Below, one piece after another: positions 47,301 through 58,737 of a stretch of DNA of 64,000 nt. Every line of letters starts with the position of its first letter. The first letter of the stretch is position 1. The position numbers and the translations under genes were made by a program. The notes under the pieces were generated by a model. That model was given only the letters and a program-made list of their open reading frames with translations. It had not been told where the DNA came from and searched no databases. Where the stretch lies: positions 538,045-602,044 of the forward strand of contig JALMLS010000354.1 of NCBI GenBank assembly GCA_038496445.1. Direction: 5' to 3'. Origin of the DNA: Trichosphaerium sp. ATCC 40318 (Eukaryota; Discosea; Flabellinia; Trichosidae).

Positions 47301-49551
47301 TTTGGTCACCAATTTGCAGAAAGGTAGACCAGACATCACATGTTTATACGCTTATTTATCTCAGATGTGGACACCAAGGAAGTAGTCAAAAAGATGATTA
47401 TCAAGCACCTATATTTCTACAGTTTCTAGAGTGTGTTCACTATATCCAAGTGGAGTATCCGTTTGCTTTTGAGTTCAACGAAGTACGTATTCCTATTTTA
47501 TTCATAAAACGGAAAAAAAGTTGAGCCATACCATTTAATTCGTTATGTCAACAAACAGTTATGTGTTGCGATTTTTTGTCTTACTTCATTCTTTACAAAC
47601 AGGAGTACTTGCTAGTTCTTTGTGAACACTGTTATAGTTGTGCTTTTGGTACATTTTTGTGCGACTCAGAGAAGGAACGCAGAGATCGTAAAATACATGC
47701 AAGAACACCTTCATTGTGGGATTACATAGAGCAAAAGAAGCACCTCTTCAAAAATCCGTTTTATAATCTTTCAAAAACACGTGCGTACCTCTCAGAAATT
47801 CGAAAAAAAAACAAGAACAAAAAAATGCCAGCGCTCTATTTGCTCTTAAAACTACCCTCTGTTATGGGTTTGTTTATCCTTTCATGCATATACGGACTTA
47901 TATTTAGTGAGTGTAGTTGATAATAGAACGACAAACGAAATGGCTTCACACATTAAGAGCGCACCTCTTTATCCTGCGGTTGATGTAAGAAAGATGAACG
48001 TTTGGCAGAAATTCTATTTTAGATGGAACCCTGACCTCAAACCACAAGTATCAGGGGAGCTAGGAATGTATGAAGAATCACTAGTCAAAGTACTTGATCA
48101 GAACGAGAAGCTCAAGAGGACGCTTAAACGAGCTTTTATCCTTTTAAAGAAAAAAGAACAAAAATACAAAGAATTAACAGATGCTTTGTTGAAAGCTACT
48201 GGTAAAGTACCTCAGCCGACATCTGATGTACAACAAACAATGCATGATGATGAAACAGATAGACTTATAGCAAAAGCAGCAAGGGCTATGGTAGAAGAAG
48301 AGAAGGTTGCTCCGGGAGATAAAGATGAGAGTACCGATGAGAATGATGATAGTGAGGAAGATAGCAAAATGGTCGGTCATAAACCTCTTAGATCTTCTTC
48401 AAAAGTTGACCCTCCAAGAAGACGTAAAGGTATGTGTCGAAGACATTTAGGTGCCCTTAAAACAAAATCCGTCCACCACGTGGATTTTTTAACTTTTTTT
48501 TCTTTGATATTTCTTGCTTTTCAAAAAATCAGTTTTCCTCTTCCTGCTTATAACTTTGCATCATGTGAAACAACAAAATTGTAAATGATCTTTTCTAAGC
48601 GCATGAGATGTATCAAAGTGTTTTGAAGAAACGAAGAATAGCTGATTTTGTTTTGTTCTGCAGAAAAAAGTTTGTTTGTTCATTACTGTCTTGCTTGTGC
48701 TGACCATTTTATCCTCAATGTTTAGATAGTATTTCACTAAGAAAGACAAAATACAATAGACAACGTTCTAGAGCACTCGATGGTGAAGATCAAGAGTCAT
48801 CATCAATGAAAAAAGATAAGAAAATAAAATCCAATGAAGAAAAAAGTGGTAATCACAGGAGACAGAAATCAGAGGAAAAGGTTGTTACTGTTTTTGATAG
48901 ACATGAGCATCTTAAATTGAGCGGAAAAAATAAATCAAGATTAAACAATGTAAGACACAGGAATCAAGACGTTGATAAAATATCACCTGTGGCAATGGAG
49001 CTTAATGCTAAAGGTTTTATGACAGGTAAGCATTAGGGGGTAGGGAGTTTTTTTCAAAAATCAAAATTTATGTTTTTCTGCTTAGAAGCACATCACGTGA
49101 CTGAAAATTTTCGAGCATTACTTCATCACATTCTGTTTTTATTTTTAACCTATTTACTACCGTATCTTGTTTTGTAAAACAACCGACGGACGTGTAACAA
49201 TTCCAAAAAAAAAGAACTTAAATTGCTGTTTAAATTATTTTTGGCTCTCCACGACGCCAGAAGAACATCATGAAGATTCTTTTTGTTTGTTTTCTAAGTA
49301 CTATATTTATTTTATATTGACACGTGTTATTAGGTAAGGATAACTCCATGCACAGGCGTAGAGTGAAAAGAAAGCCAAAAAGAGAAATTATAAAGGCTAA
49401 TTCAATTCCTTTTGAAAAAGTTAGTGATAACGGTAGAACCACTTCACCGCGATCTATTAGTAGGTCACATTCTCAATCAACATCTACTGTTCCTGTCAAA
49501 CGAAATGATATAAAATTTGAAGAAGAAGACCAAGATGCTAACTCATTGTAA
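44330..49551 (+). CDS. Myotubularin-type phosphoinositide 3-phosphatase with N-terminal PH domain (left copy)
   Basis: ATG 44330 starts a PH domain (LEGYLWKRKERVKLKYWQKR; later LVYYKTKEHRNVLGFIDLNE and DARIWHLG). A PH-GRAM domain follows (HWVEADIVITNYRLIFVP), then the myotubularin core: YNAMVELQRIGLP, RGRIPTLSWLH, AALCRSSQP and VYILDARPRIVAVANRAVGG. The active site HCSDGWDRTSQ is formed across intron 47079-47120, with Cys, Asp and Arg all present, so the enzyme should be active. After IKGFQVLIDMEWLSFGHQF comes a coiled coil (LVKVLDQNEKLKRTLKRAF) and a charged tail ending at 49551. Myotubularins remove the 3-phosphate from PI3P and PI(3,5)P2 on endosomes (family knowledge). About 20 introns. 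The extra N-terminal PH domain is unusual. A nearly identical gene lies in the right arm. Confidence 0.9.
47079..47120 (+). other. GC-AG intron splitting the myotubularin catalytic motif
   Basis: The 42-nt segment begins GCAAGA and ends TTTAG. Removing it turns CATTGCAG/TGACGG into the codons for HCSDGWDRT, the family's invariant active site. Keeping it would insert 14 residues between Cys and Ser. No GT donor gives this join. Confidence 0.85.
49037..49204 (-). repeat. Intron-resident repeat, copy in the left myotubularin gene
   Basis: Lies in the long last intron (about 310 nt). Its reverse complement matches the repeat at 35255-35427 in the F-box/NHL gene, including GAATTGTT at one end, ATGTGATGAAG, a TCACGTGA core and TTTTGATTTTT near the other end. 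Confidence 0.7.
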
Positions 49552-49891
49552 AGAAAAACCTAGTATTAAAGAAAAAAAAAATAATCTTGTACCAACACAT
49601 TGTCTTCGATTTTTCATGGACACAATCCACACCGATTTGCTTGAATGTAGTTTAAGCAAATTGACACATTAAAGAGAGTTCTCAGTCGTTAAGATTATGT
49701 CACATTCCAAAGACTATCTTTCAGTCAACCATAAAGGAACATTTGGATTCAACTATGAAATATGTTCGTAGAGACTACCATTAGACCTAAAGGTGCTGAA
49801 GTAAAAATGGAAAAAAAGACAGACATACGAGTATGACGGAGTTTGGAAAGCTACACACCGTAGGGAATAAAAATGGAAAAAACATGGAAAA

Positions 49892-50018
49892 CTTGGGTTA
49901 AGTTTTACTATTGGCAAGCTGTCACAAACAACAGTGGTACCTAGTTCTTATAGAGTGATATACTATAGGTACCACTGTTGTTTGCGACAGTCTTGCCAAT
50001 AGTAAGACTGAACCCAAG
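49892..50018. mobile_element. Fold-back (MITE-like) element, left copy
   Basis: Two 50-nt arms, 49892-49941 and 49969-50018, are reverse complements with about 92% identity (CTTGGGTT... to ...GTGGTACC), around a 27-nt AT-rich loop. It lies about 210 bases upstream of the F-box/LRR start. No coding capacity. No clear target-site duplication is seen, so mobility is inferred from structure only. Confidence 0.6.
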
Positions 50019-50231
50019 CATTGCAGTCTTCTTCCTTCGCTTCCGCAAGTTTCCTGCAAATTGGCAGGAGAACAGTTCCCAGTGGCGACATTACTGAACT
50101 CAAACAAGTCTGTCATTGCAATAGCGTGCACTCATTTATCACGCATAGGAATATTAAACGGTTAGGCAAAGCGAACTGTGAACTACCACTTACTTCACCG
50201 TTAACCGATTCTGTGCCTATTCGCCAACAAT

Positions 50232-51546
50232 ATGGATCAAGAGCTCCTTTCTACAGCAATTGCGAAAAACCAACAAGCAGACGAGACACAAGAACAGGTA
50301 TCCGCTCTCCTCGCATTGCCAATTGAAATAATAGCACAAATACTGAAGTGTGGCTCATTTACACTGCGTTCTGCGCTAACATGTCATTTACTGCGCGATA
50401 TCGTACGTAATCACGTTGGATACAATACCATCGTGGTTACTAGAGAAGAAGAATTGTATGAGCTGTCTGGCAGCCCTATGCTTCAAAACTCAACTATTTC
50501 ATTGCAACGCTTTACAAAGGTAACTGATAATCAGTTATCCTTGCTTAAAGGTGTACATACAATTGACATCTCAGGTTGTCGGAAACTCACAGAAAGATGT
50601 CTTATTCATCTCAGAGGTACTCATAGTATAGACATGAGTTATGGCTTTGCTACAGACTCTACACTTCGTAAACTTGCTGGTATACATACATTGAAACTTG
50701 AAGGTTGTAAAAAAATTACAGATGAAGGTATAGAAGCATTAGCTGGTATACATACAATTCATTTATCATGTACAAATGTCACAGATAGAGGTCTCAAGTC
50801 TTTGGCTGGAGTACATACAATAGATATAAGTGAAACCAAAGTAACAGATGAGGGTATAAAGGCGTTGGCTGGTGTACATGAAATTGATGTAAGTTTTACA
50901 GGGGTAACAGATAAAGGTTTGAAGGCGTTAGTAGGCGTACATACAATCATGTTAAATGGAACAAGTGTGACACATGAAGGTATTAAAGACTTATCTGGAG
51001 TACACACAATTGAGTTGTGGAATTGTGACCATATCAAAGATGCCGGAGTGAAAGCACTAAAGGGTGTTTATTCAATCAATTTAAGTCATTGTCGTAATAT
51101 TACAGCTATGGGTATCAAAGAATTGGCTGGTGTTCATGATATCAACTTAACTTTTGCAGACATAACAGATGAAGGTTTAAAAGCATTGTGGCGTACATAC
51201 TATTAACTTGCGTCACTGTAAATCAATATCAGACGAAGGCATCAAAGCATTGGCTGGTGTTCATACAATTAATCTATCGCACACTAAGGTGACAGATGAA
51301 GGCATTGAGTACTTGGCAGGGGTACACAAGATTGATTTATCACATACAAGAGTGACGAATGAAGGCTTGAGAGCATTGGCTGGTGTATACGCTATCAATT
51401 TAGATTATTGTTTGTTGATAACAGATAATGGTGTAAAAGCATTGGTTGGTGTCCGTGATATTTCTTTACAGGACACAAATGTAACTCAAGAAGGTGTCAA
51501 GGTATTGGTTGGCACACATAGCATTCGCCTAAACAATCCGTGGTGA
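50232..51546 (+). pseudogene. F-box/LRR gene, left copy, broken by a 2-nt frameshift
   Basis: ATG 50232 opens an intronless frame with an F-box (LALPIEIIAQILKCGSF) and GVHTI-type repeats (VTDEGIKALAGVHEIDVS, about 21-23 residues each). At about 51190 the sequence GCATTGTGGCGTACAT lacks two bases relative to the expected repeat codons for ALAGVHT. The frame therefore stops at 51206, while the repeats continue in another frame to NNPW and a stop at 51546. Undamaged, it would be about 435 residues. Up to the break it is nearly identical to the right copy at 57049. It could still produce a 324-residue protein with ten or so repeats. A sequencing error is the alternative. Confidence 0.7.
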
Positions 51547-52047
51547 GATTAATGGACCGGCTTAACAATTCCCTCAAAATGTACAAAAAAAAAGCAGAAT
51601 TCCCAATGATCCTTCGCAACGTTGGTGACTATTTTAAAGCTGTACAACAATTGCTAAACAATTTATACATCAACTTGAGTATTTCCCAGTGCTTGTTTGC
51701 TAACAGAGTTCTATTGTTACTACAATGAGAATCCTTTTCTGCAGTATTTTAATAAAGCATGGAACCCATTGTTCAAACGTGACTTTGTAGGCATTCAACG
51801 ATATCTTTGATGCAAACAGTTTCTGACAAACAGAAACAATTTGAGAAGTCAACTTACTATAAGCGGAACGGCATTAGGCGGTGGCAATTAAAGTGAGAGG
51901 TTCGATCAATTTGTTCTAGTAACACTGGTTGGGTGGACAACTCGGTAAATATTGTAGTTTAAAAGCAGGAAAAGATGCTAAGGAGCAGGTAATTTAGAAA
52001 AAACATGATTCTTGTTTTGCTACTCTACACTAACATAATCATTGCCT
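51547..52047. other. Convergent spacer, no gene seen
   Basis: Lies between the broken F-box/LRR gene and the amidohydrolase stop. Only short open stretches without starts or domains; a poly-A tract near 51590. Confidence 0.5.
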
Positions 52048-53389
52048 TCAAAGCCTATAATAACGCACAGCGTTACTATAAAATAACTTTCGTCTATCAG
52101 CTTTGCTAAAATCCTTTGTAATGTCTTTGAATGCTGTCCATAGTTTATCGTATGAGGAGAGTAGTTTGTCCACGGGGAAGTTGCTTGCGAACATACATCT
52201 ATCGACACCAAAAATCTCAATTGTCTTCAATACAAATGGAGAAAAGCTTTCTACTGTCCAATCATGGTCAAACATGCCTATGAGGTAGTAATTAATGAGA
52301 ATGATCTAAAAGAGGAAGCTTGAAAACAGTACCTAATCCAGAAATTTTAATACCAACGTTTGGGAACCTAAAAAATAGCTTAGTACTCTGTTGTCACGTG
52401 ATTTTATAATACCTAGCAACATTCTTCATAGCGTCTTCCCATTCTTTAAACGCTTCTGGAGTACGCTCAATACACATACCTATGAGATAATCTTTAGAGC
52501 CTAAAGTAACGTTTACGGTCAAAAGAATACTAACCCGTGTGATTTACTATAAAAGTTAGTTCTGGTAACTTTTCTATTATAGGTACGAGCTCTCCAACTT
52601 GGTGAGGGTACAGATGTGTTTCGAAATGTAGATTATACTTGGGTAACAAAGCAAGACCTTTTTGCCATTGTGGGTCAATAAGAAAATTCTTTGGAGCAAA
52701 AGAATATTCTGGCTTCTTTTCATGCCAGTTAAGAAGTTGTCTTATACCCCTAAATACAACGTTTCGTGTCATTTCGTGTCACGTGATTTGGTAAAATTAC
52801 TTATGGTTCTCCATACCTCAAGTTTTTGCACACGGCATGTTTCTTCAATGCATCTTCAACGCAGGGATCCTCCAAGTTTACTTTGGCCGAAATACCCTGA
52901 GGAAAATCATTCTCTCCTAAATAAAAATTAACAACTAAAAAATGACGTGTTACCAAGCCCTGTGCGAGTGTAAAACCCTATCAACATTACCATACAAGGC
53001 GCAAAAAACTTACCTTTACTTTTAGCATCATCGGCAAGTTTTTGGAGCCATAATGTCTCTTTTAGCGAGTCCTCTGCTTCTGCTTGTATATGAACTGAAT
53101 AAAACTGTCAAAAAAGAAGAACTAGACAAAATACAATTCAACTCGCCTGATTTCGTTACGTTTTGGTTTTTATTATCTTTTTTATAATCACCAGGAAGGT
53201 AGTTATCGCGTATATGGACCAGTTTGCCTGCTATATGATCTTCACCTTCAAAAAAGTTATAAAAAACGTTAAACTTGGCCTTTCGCTTTAAAAAATGCGT
53301 AGACTTATACCTTGAAGCCATTTGTACTCATTAGCTTCGTGTGACCAAAAGTGGTGGTGTGGATCACAAATTTCAAATTGCTCTGCCAT
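52048..53389 (-). CDS. Amidohydrolase-2 family TIM-barrel metal-dependent hydrolase
   Basis: ATG 53389 begins MAEQFEICDPHHHFW, the N-terminal metal-binding HxH of the family. Later exons carry SVHIQAEAED, GISAKVNLEDP, the barrel segment GIRQLLNWHE, YNLHFETHLYPHQ, LTFIVNHTG and, near the end, DRCMFASNFPVDKL, with the conserved Asp, followed by SNAVRYYRL and a stop at 52048. About six introns of 40-110 nt. Enzymes of this family hydrolyse or decarboxylate cyclic or lactone substrates, for example L-fuconolactone or 4-sulfomuconolactone (family knowledge); the substrate is not predicted. It sits in the unique core between the duplicated arms, divergent from citrate synthase. Confidence 0.85.
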
Positions 53390-53896
53390 TGGTAAAGACT
53401 TTTCAAAAAAGCTTTTTACGGATAAGGCATTTTACTAAGTTTGACATTTCATTCGCTTCTTTCTTTACAACATCAACAATCTACGACATCCTTCACGTCA
53501 CAACAATCTTTGAAGTAGAAGAAATGACGTAACACATCTCATACAGTTATTCAAACTACTCAAGGTAGTAATGAGCTTAAACAGCAAACAACAACATTAA
53601 CTACAAAAAAATACAACACGTGATGCGTGTGTTGATGACACGCTTTTAATACCGTACCAGTACAAGCATGTTGAACTCACGGTATGTTCACGCATGTGGT
53701 ATGGTCAAAGACGTGAGAGTAGTTCAAACGAGAGCGGAATGAATGCACAACAAAAAATACTCTCAACAGCTTTGAATACGTTGTTTAACCTGATTACGTT
53801 ATACGTCACTTGTAGTTGCACTCATTGGACCAAAATGCGGACAGCTGTTTAAGGAAAGTTGTTTGTAACTTAAGTATTTTACTCGGATTCACAACC
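53390..53896. promoter_or_regulatory. Divergent promoter region between amidohydrolase and citrate synthase
   Basis: A 507-nt spacer between two start codons on opposite strands, with one CACGTG near 53617. No TATA box or other element can be named with confidence. Its promoter role is inferred from gene orientation. Confidence 0.4.
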
Positions 53897-56426
53897 ATGT
53901 TCGCAAGACTAGCATCACGAAGCACACAGGTATGTATGTATTATACTTGCTCAAACTCAATGAGTTTATCTATTAGATTTCCGCACGCGCTACAGCTCCA
54001 GCTGTCTCTAAAAAGAGCTACGCTACTGTACAAGATGAATCTGTACGTTTGACAAGTTGTCGTAAAAATTAAACTCTGGTGTAGGGTCTCAAAGAGCGAG
54101 TCCGCGCTTTGATCCCAGAAAAGACTGCAGAGATCGTTGAGCTTCGTAAACAGGTCGGCAGCACTGTCATTGGACAATGTACCGTTGATCAAGTAAGATC
54201 CCCTTTTAGTGATTTAAACACGTTCTCACACTAATAAATAGGCATACGGTGGTATGCGCGGTGTTAAGAGCATGGTTTCAGATATTTCTCTACTTGACGC
54301 TGAAGAGGTGCGGAAAAATAATCACGGACACATAAATTATGCCTAGAGAATATTTCAAAGCACTTTCCAAAACATTCGTCATGTTATTGCTTTTCATTAT
54401 CTTACGAGTTTTTAGGGTATCCGATTCCGTGGCTTGTCCATTCCACAATGCCAAGAGCAACTCCCAAAGGCTGCGGGTACGTTGTAGTCTTTTAGCCGTT
54501 AGAAAACCCTTCAAGGCAGTTTATGATGCACAACAAGCCACTAGAGTGCTACTACTATTTATGGTGGTACACTATGACGGAGGCGCAGGGGCGCTGATTA
54601 GCCACTTAGCATGAAAAAGCATATTTTATGTAAATGGTTTAAAAAGTCTTACTTTATCTCAAGGCGGTAAGGAACCACTCCCAGAAGCTTTGACTTGGCT
54701 CCTTCTCACAGGCGAGGTATGTTTTATCATTTTCTCTGTTGGTTCCCAACTTTAAGCGTAAGGGTCTGCAATTTAGTTCTCACAATGCGCTTTAGGTCCC
54801 AACAGTTGATCAAACTAAGGCTGTAACCGCTGAATTGAACAAACGTGCTGGTCTTCCAGAGCACGTCACCAACATGCTCAAAGCATTCCCAAAGGACTTG
54901 CACCCAATGAGCCAATTTTCTGCTGGTGTTTTGGGTACGTATTGACGAGAACGCCAGGAAATCCTGTTTTTCGAAGACAAAATGCTGACGTTTTCAACTA
55001 GCCTTGCAAAGAGACAGTTTGTTCGCAAAGGCATACCAAGACGGTGTCCGCAAGAGCGAATACTGGGATTCCACTTTTGAAGATTCCCTTAACTTGATCG
55101 CCAAGCTCCCAGAGCTCAGCGCAACCATCTACAGGTAAAGAGCCACAAACGTTCGTCTTTATTGAATACACATTTACTCTTCCGTTTAGAAACGTATACA
55201 AAGACGGTGTTGTAGCTCCAGTTGATCCAAACCTTGATTACTCCGCAAACTACGCTAGGTAAACTTTTCTTTTGATTTATTTCATTTTATCGGTTTTTTT
55301 TGTATCATCTCTAATACGTTTTCAGACAACTCGGTTTCAACGACCCTACCATTGATGACTTGCTCCGTTTGTACTTGGTTATTCACAGCGACCACGAAGC
55401 TGGTAACGTCAGGTAAGATTTCTCCTTCTTTTATTTTTGTAATTTTCACTGTAGTGCCCACACAACCCACTTGGTCGGTTCTGCTCTTTCTGATCCATAC
55501 CTCGCATTCTCTGCTGGTCTTAACGGACTCGCTGGACCACTTCACGGTCTTGCTAACCAAGAGGTATTAAAACCAACCTTATTTACCTACAAAGAACTTA
55601 CCGATTATTCAAGGTCCTCTCATGGCTCAACGGTGTCCAAAAGGAACTCAACGGTGCTGAACCAACTAACGAGAACATCTACCAAGCTATCAAGAATACT
55701 CGTGACTCAGGTCGTGTTGTTCCTGGATTTGGTCATGCTGTACTCAGGTAAAAATGGAAACCCTATCCACAAAAATCAAAAACTGAAAACTTTTCCGAAT
55801 TTTTTTATTTTTTACTTTTTTCTCACTTGCACTCACTTACATGAACTTTAGAAAGACTGATCCTCGTTACACTGCTCAACGTGAGTTTGCTTTGAAACAT
55901 ATGGCTGGTACGTATTTATTTGAGAATACTGCAGAAAAGTTTTTTCTAAACTGATTATCACAGATGATCCATTGTTCAAATTGGTATCAAAGGTTTACGA
56001 AGTTGCTCCTGATGCTCTCACCAAGCTCAGCCGCACCAAAAACCCATACCCTAACGTAGACGCCCACAGGTACGAGTTGTATCTTCATTGATCGCTTTTT
56101 GAATCGATTGAAAGATGAAATAGTTTTCTCAAGTTTTATTACTTTAATCTAATCGTTTTCGTTAGCGGATGCTTGTTGATGCACTACGGTATCACTGAGC
56201 AAAACTTCTACACAGTTATGTTTGGAGTATCCAGGTACGGCTTGAAAAAACGCTTGCTTATGTGAAAAGCACTGCGATGCGTCAACTATAACTCAACTAA
56301 CCATCTCCCTTTAGAGCTTTGGGTGTCCTCTCCAACCAAGTTTGGAGCCGCGCTTTCTCTATGCCTATCGAAAGACCAAAATCAGTCACCACTGAATGGA
56401 TCAAAAACAACGTCAAGGCCCAATAA
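53897..56426 (+). CDS. Citrate synthase, mitochondrial
   Basis: ATG 53897 gives a mitochondrial presequence ([11 protein letters not shown] then [18 protein letters not shown]) spliced over a short intron. The mature enzyme follows the eukaryotic type I pattern. The catalytic residues are visible: the first His in [20 protein letters not shown], the second His in [15 protein letters not shown], and the Asp in [26 protein letters not shown] is also typical. It condenses acetyl-CoA and oxaloacetate to citrate in the mitochondrial matrix (family knowledge). About 13 introns of roughly 40-110 nt. The last exon ends IKNNVKAQ at TAA 56426. Length about 470 residues, as usual. Single copy here, inside the duplicated arms but not part of them. 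Confidence 0.97.
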
Positions 56427-57021
56427 ATGTATGTTGCAAGTTTTTCTAACAATTAGCCGATCAATACGAAAAAAAATAAAAATACCGCGCTTGTTATGCA
56501 ACAAAAACCTAATACTATGACTTTGTTTTTGTTTTTAGTTGGTTCCAGTATGTTTCCGGTGGGTTTCGCGCTTTATAGGACAATTTGGAAAATGTACGAA
56601 GCCTAAGAAAACTTTCTAAAACGGTTTAAAATCCGTAATTCTATTCTGAATAGACCCGCAGGGTAGTAGTTGTTGTTAAAATCGCAAAAAAATCGAGTTG
56701 TGTTCGGTACATCGTCGTAAAAACCCCATTTGTTTAATTTCTCCTGTTATGGTTTAGTTCTTGCAGCGGTAATGCGCTTGCACTATTCTGTGCTTACCGT
56801 GCAAACGTTTTATGCGTTCGCCTTTGGAAAAGGCGCTAGGAAAAACTGTTTAGCAACTCCAAGCAAAACTAAGTGCTCCTTAGCATTCTAGTCACATAAA
56901 ATGATGCGCGCGATGCTTTTTTTACCGCAAAGATTTAGTGCGGTTGCAAGTCGACTTGTTTTTGTGTTCACCTAGAAAGCTTTTCCTTGACGTCACAAAC
57001 GATTTCATTGATGAACTTACT
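56427..57021. other. Spacer downstream of citrate synthase, no gene seen
   Basis: Contains no supported ORF. It leads up to the hairpin and the breakpoint of the right arm. Confidence 0.5.
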
Positions 57022-57064
57022 TATCAACAGACAAGAAAGCAAAAGTTCTTATTTGTCCGTTGAT
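57022..57064. repeat. Imperfect hairpin beside the duplication breakpoint
   Basis: TATCAACAGACAAGAA and, after a short loop, TTATTTGTCCGTTGATA form a stem of about 17 pairs with a few mismatches. It ends about 10 bases from where homology between the arms begins (57075). Confidence 0.7.
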
Positions 57065-57975
57065 ACTCCGTTTTCACCAGCCAATTCTTTGATACCCATA
57101 GCTGTAATATTACGACAATGACTTAAATTGATTGAATAAACACCCTTTAATGCTTTCACTCCGGCATCTTTGATATGGTCACAATTCCATAACTCAATTG
57201 TGTGTACTCCAGATAACTCTTTAATACCTTCATGTGTCACACTTGTTCCATTTAACATGATTGTATGTACACCTACTAACGCCTTCAAACCTTCATCTGT
57301 TACCCCTGTAAAACTTACATCAATTTCATGTACACCAGCCAACGCCTTTATACCCTCATCTGTTACTTTGGTTTCACTTATATCTATTGTATGTACACCA
57401 GCCAAAGACTTGAGACCTCTATCTGTCACATTTGTACATGATAAATGAATTGTATGTATACCAGCTAATGCTTCTATACCTTCATCTGTAATTTTTTTAC
57501 AACCTTCAAGTTTTAATGTATGTATACCAGCAAGTTTACGAAGTGTAGAGTCTGTAGCAAAGCCATAACTCAAGTCTATACTATGAGTACCTCTGAGATG
57601 AATAAGACATCTTTCTGTGAGTTTCCGACAACCTGAGATGTCAATTGTATGTACACCTTTAAGCAAGGATAACTGATTATCAGTTACCTTTGTAAAGCGT
57701 TTCAATGAAATAGTCGAGTTTTGAAGCATAGGGCTGCCAGACAGCTCATACAATTCTTCTTCTCTAGTAACCACGATGGTATTGTATCCAACGTGATTAC
57801 GTACGATATCGCGCAGTAAATGACATGTTAGCGCAGAACGCAGTGTAAATGAGCCACACTTCAGTATTTGTGCTATTATTTCAATTGGCAATGCGAGGAG
57901 AGCGGATACCTGTTCTTGCGTCTCGTCTGCTTGTTGGTTTTTCGCATTTGCTGTAGAAAGGAGCTCTTGATCCAT
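57049..57975 (-). pseudogene. F-box/LRR gene, right copy, truncated at the breakpoint
   Basis: ATG 57975 opens the same F-box and GVHTI-type repeats as the left copy, differing by a handful of substitutions (for example ANAKN for AIAKN, LSYG for MSYG). At 57075 the match ends within LAGVHD. The frame then runs through unrelated sequence (ENGVSTDK) to a stop at 57049, giving 308 residues instead of about 435. The F-box and roughly nine repeats are intact, so a shortened receptor may still be made. Equally it may be a decaying copy. Confidence 0.75.
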
Positions 57976-58191
57976 ATTGTTGGCGAATAGGCACAGAATC
58001 GGTTAACGGTGAAGTAAGTGGTAGTTCACAGTTCGCTTTGCCTAACCGTTTAATATTCCTATGCGGCGTGATAAATGAGTGCACGCTATTGCAATGACAG
58101 ACTTTGTTGTGTTCAGTAATGTCGCCACTGGGAACTGTTCTCCTGCCAATTTGCAGGAAACTTGCGGAAGCGAAGGAAGAAGACTGCAATG

Positions 58192-58318
58192 CTTGGGTTC
58201 AGTCTTACTATTGACAAGACTGTTGCAAACAATAGTGGTACCTATAGTATATCACTCTATAAGAACTAGGTACCACTGTTGTTTGTGACAGCTTGCCAAT
58301 AGTAAAACTTAACCCAAG
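58192..58318. mobile_element. Fold-back (MITE-like) element, right copy
   Basis: Same two-arm hairpin as at 49892-50018, carried along by the duplication. Substitutions in the arms differ between the copies. Confidence 0.6.
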
Positions 58319-58339
58319 TTTTCCATGTTTTTTCCATTT

Positions 58340-58560
58340 TTATTCCCTACGGTGTGTAGCTTTCCAAACTCCTCCGTCATACTCGTATGTCTCAGAAAAC
58401 CCGTCTTTAATTTTTCCTTCTTTATACTGTAGATATGTACTACTATCACTTCAGCACGTGGTGAAAGCACCCTTTAGGTCTAATGGTAGTCTCTACGAAC
58501 AGGAAACACTATTTCATAGTTGAATCCATGCACAACAAACAAATGTTCCTTTATGGTTGA
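58340..58560 (-). other. Degenerate segment with extra sequence relative to the left arm
   Basis: On the minus strand, short protein-like pieces (YLQYKEGKIKDGFSETYEYD, VWKATHRRE) can be read without a complete frame. The left arm lacks several blocks here (about 13, 8 and 50 nt). It looks like a decayed gene fragment that the left copy is losing. Confidence 0.4.
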
Positions 58561-58737
58561 CTGAAAGATAGTCTTTGGAATGTGACATAATCTTAACGAC
58601 TGAGAACTCTCTTTAATGTGTCAATTTGCTTAAACTACATTCAAGCAAATCGGTGTGGATTGTGTCCATGAAAAATCGAAGACAATGTGTTGGTACAAGA
58701 TTATTTTTTTTTTCTTTAATACTAGGTTTTTCTTTCT

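Larger units (their letters stand above)
44281..51132 (+). repeat. Left arm of large inverted duplication
   Basis: Matches the reverse complement of 57075-64000 nearly base for base over about 6.9 kb, including introns and intergenic DNA. Differences are scattered single bases, plus several small deletions in the left copy near 49740-49830. The right arm is cut by the window edge, so 44281 marks where comparison stops, not necessarily where the duplication stops. The inner end at 51132 lies inside the F-box/LRR gene. Confidence 0.95.

Noticed and set aside
50700-51130. Regularly spaced near-identical DNA units, CRISPR-like at first sight
   Set aside because: The period of about 63-69 nt equals the LRR codon period, the units have no unique spacers, and the frame is open.
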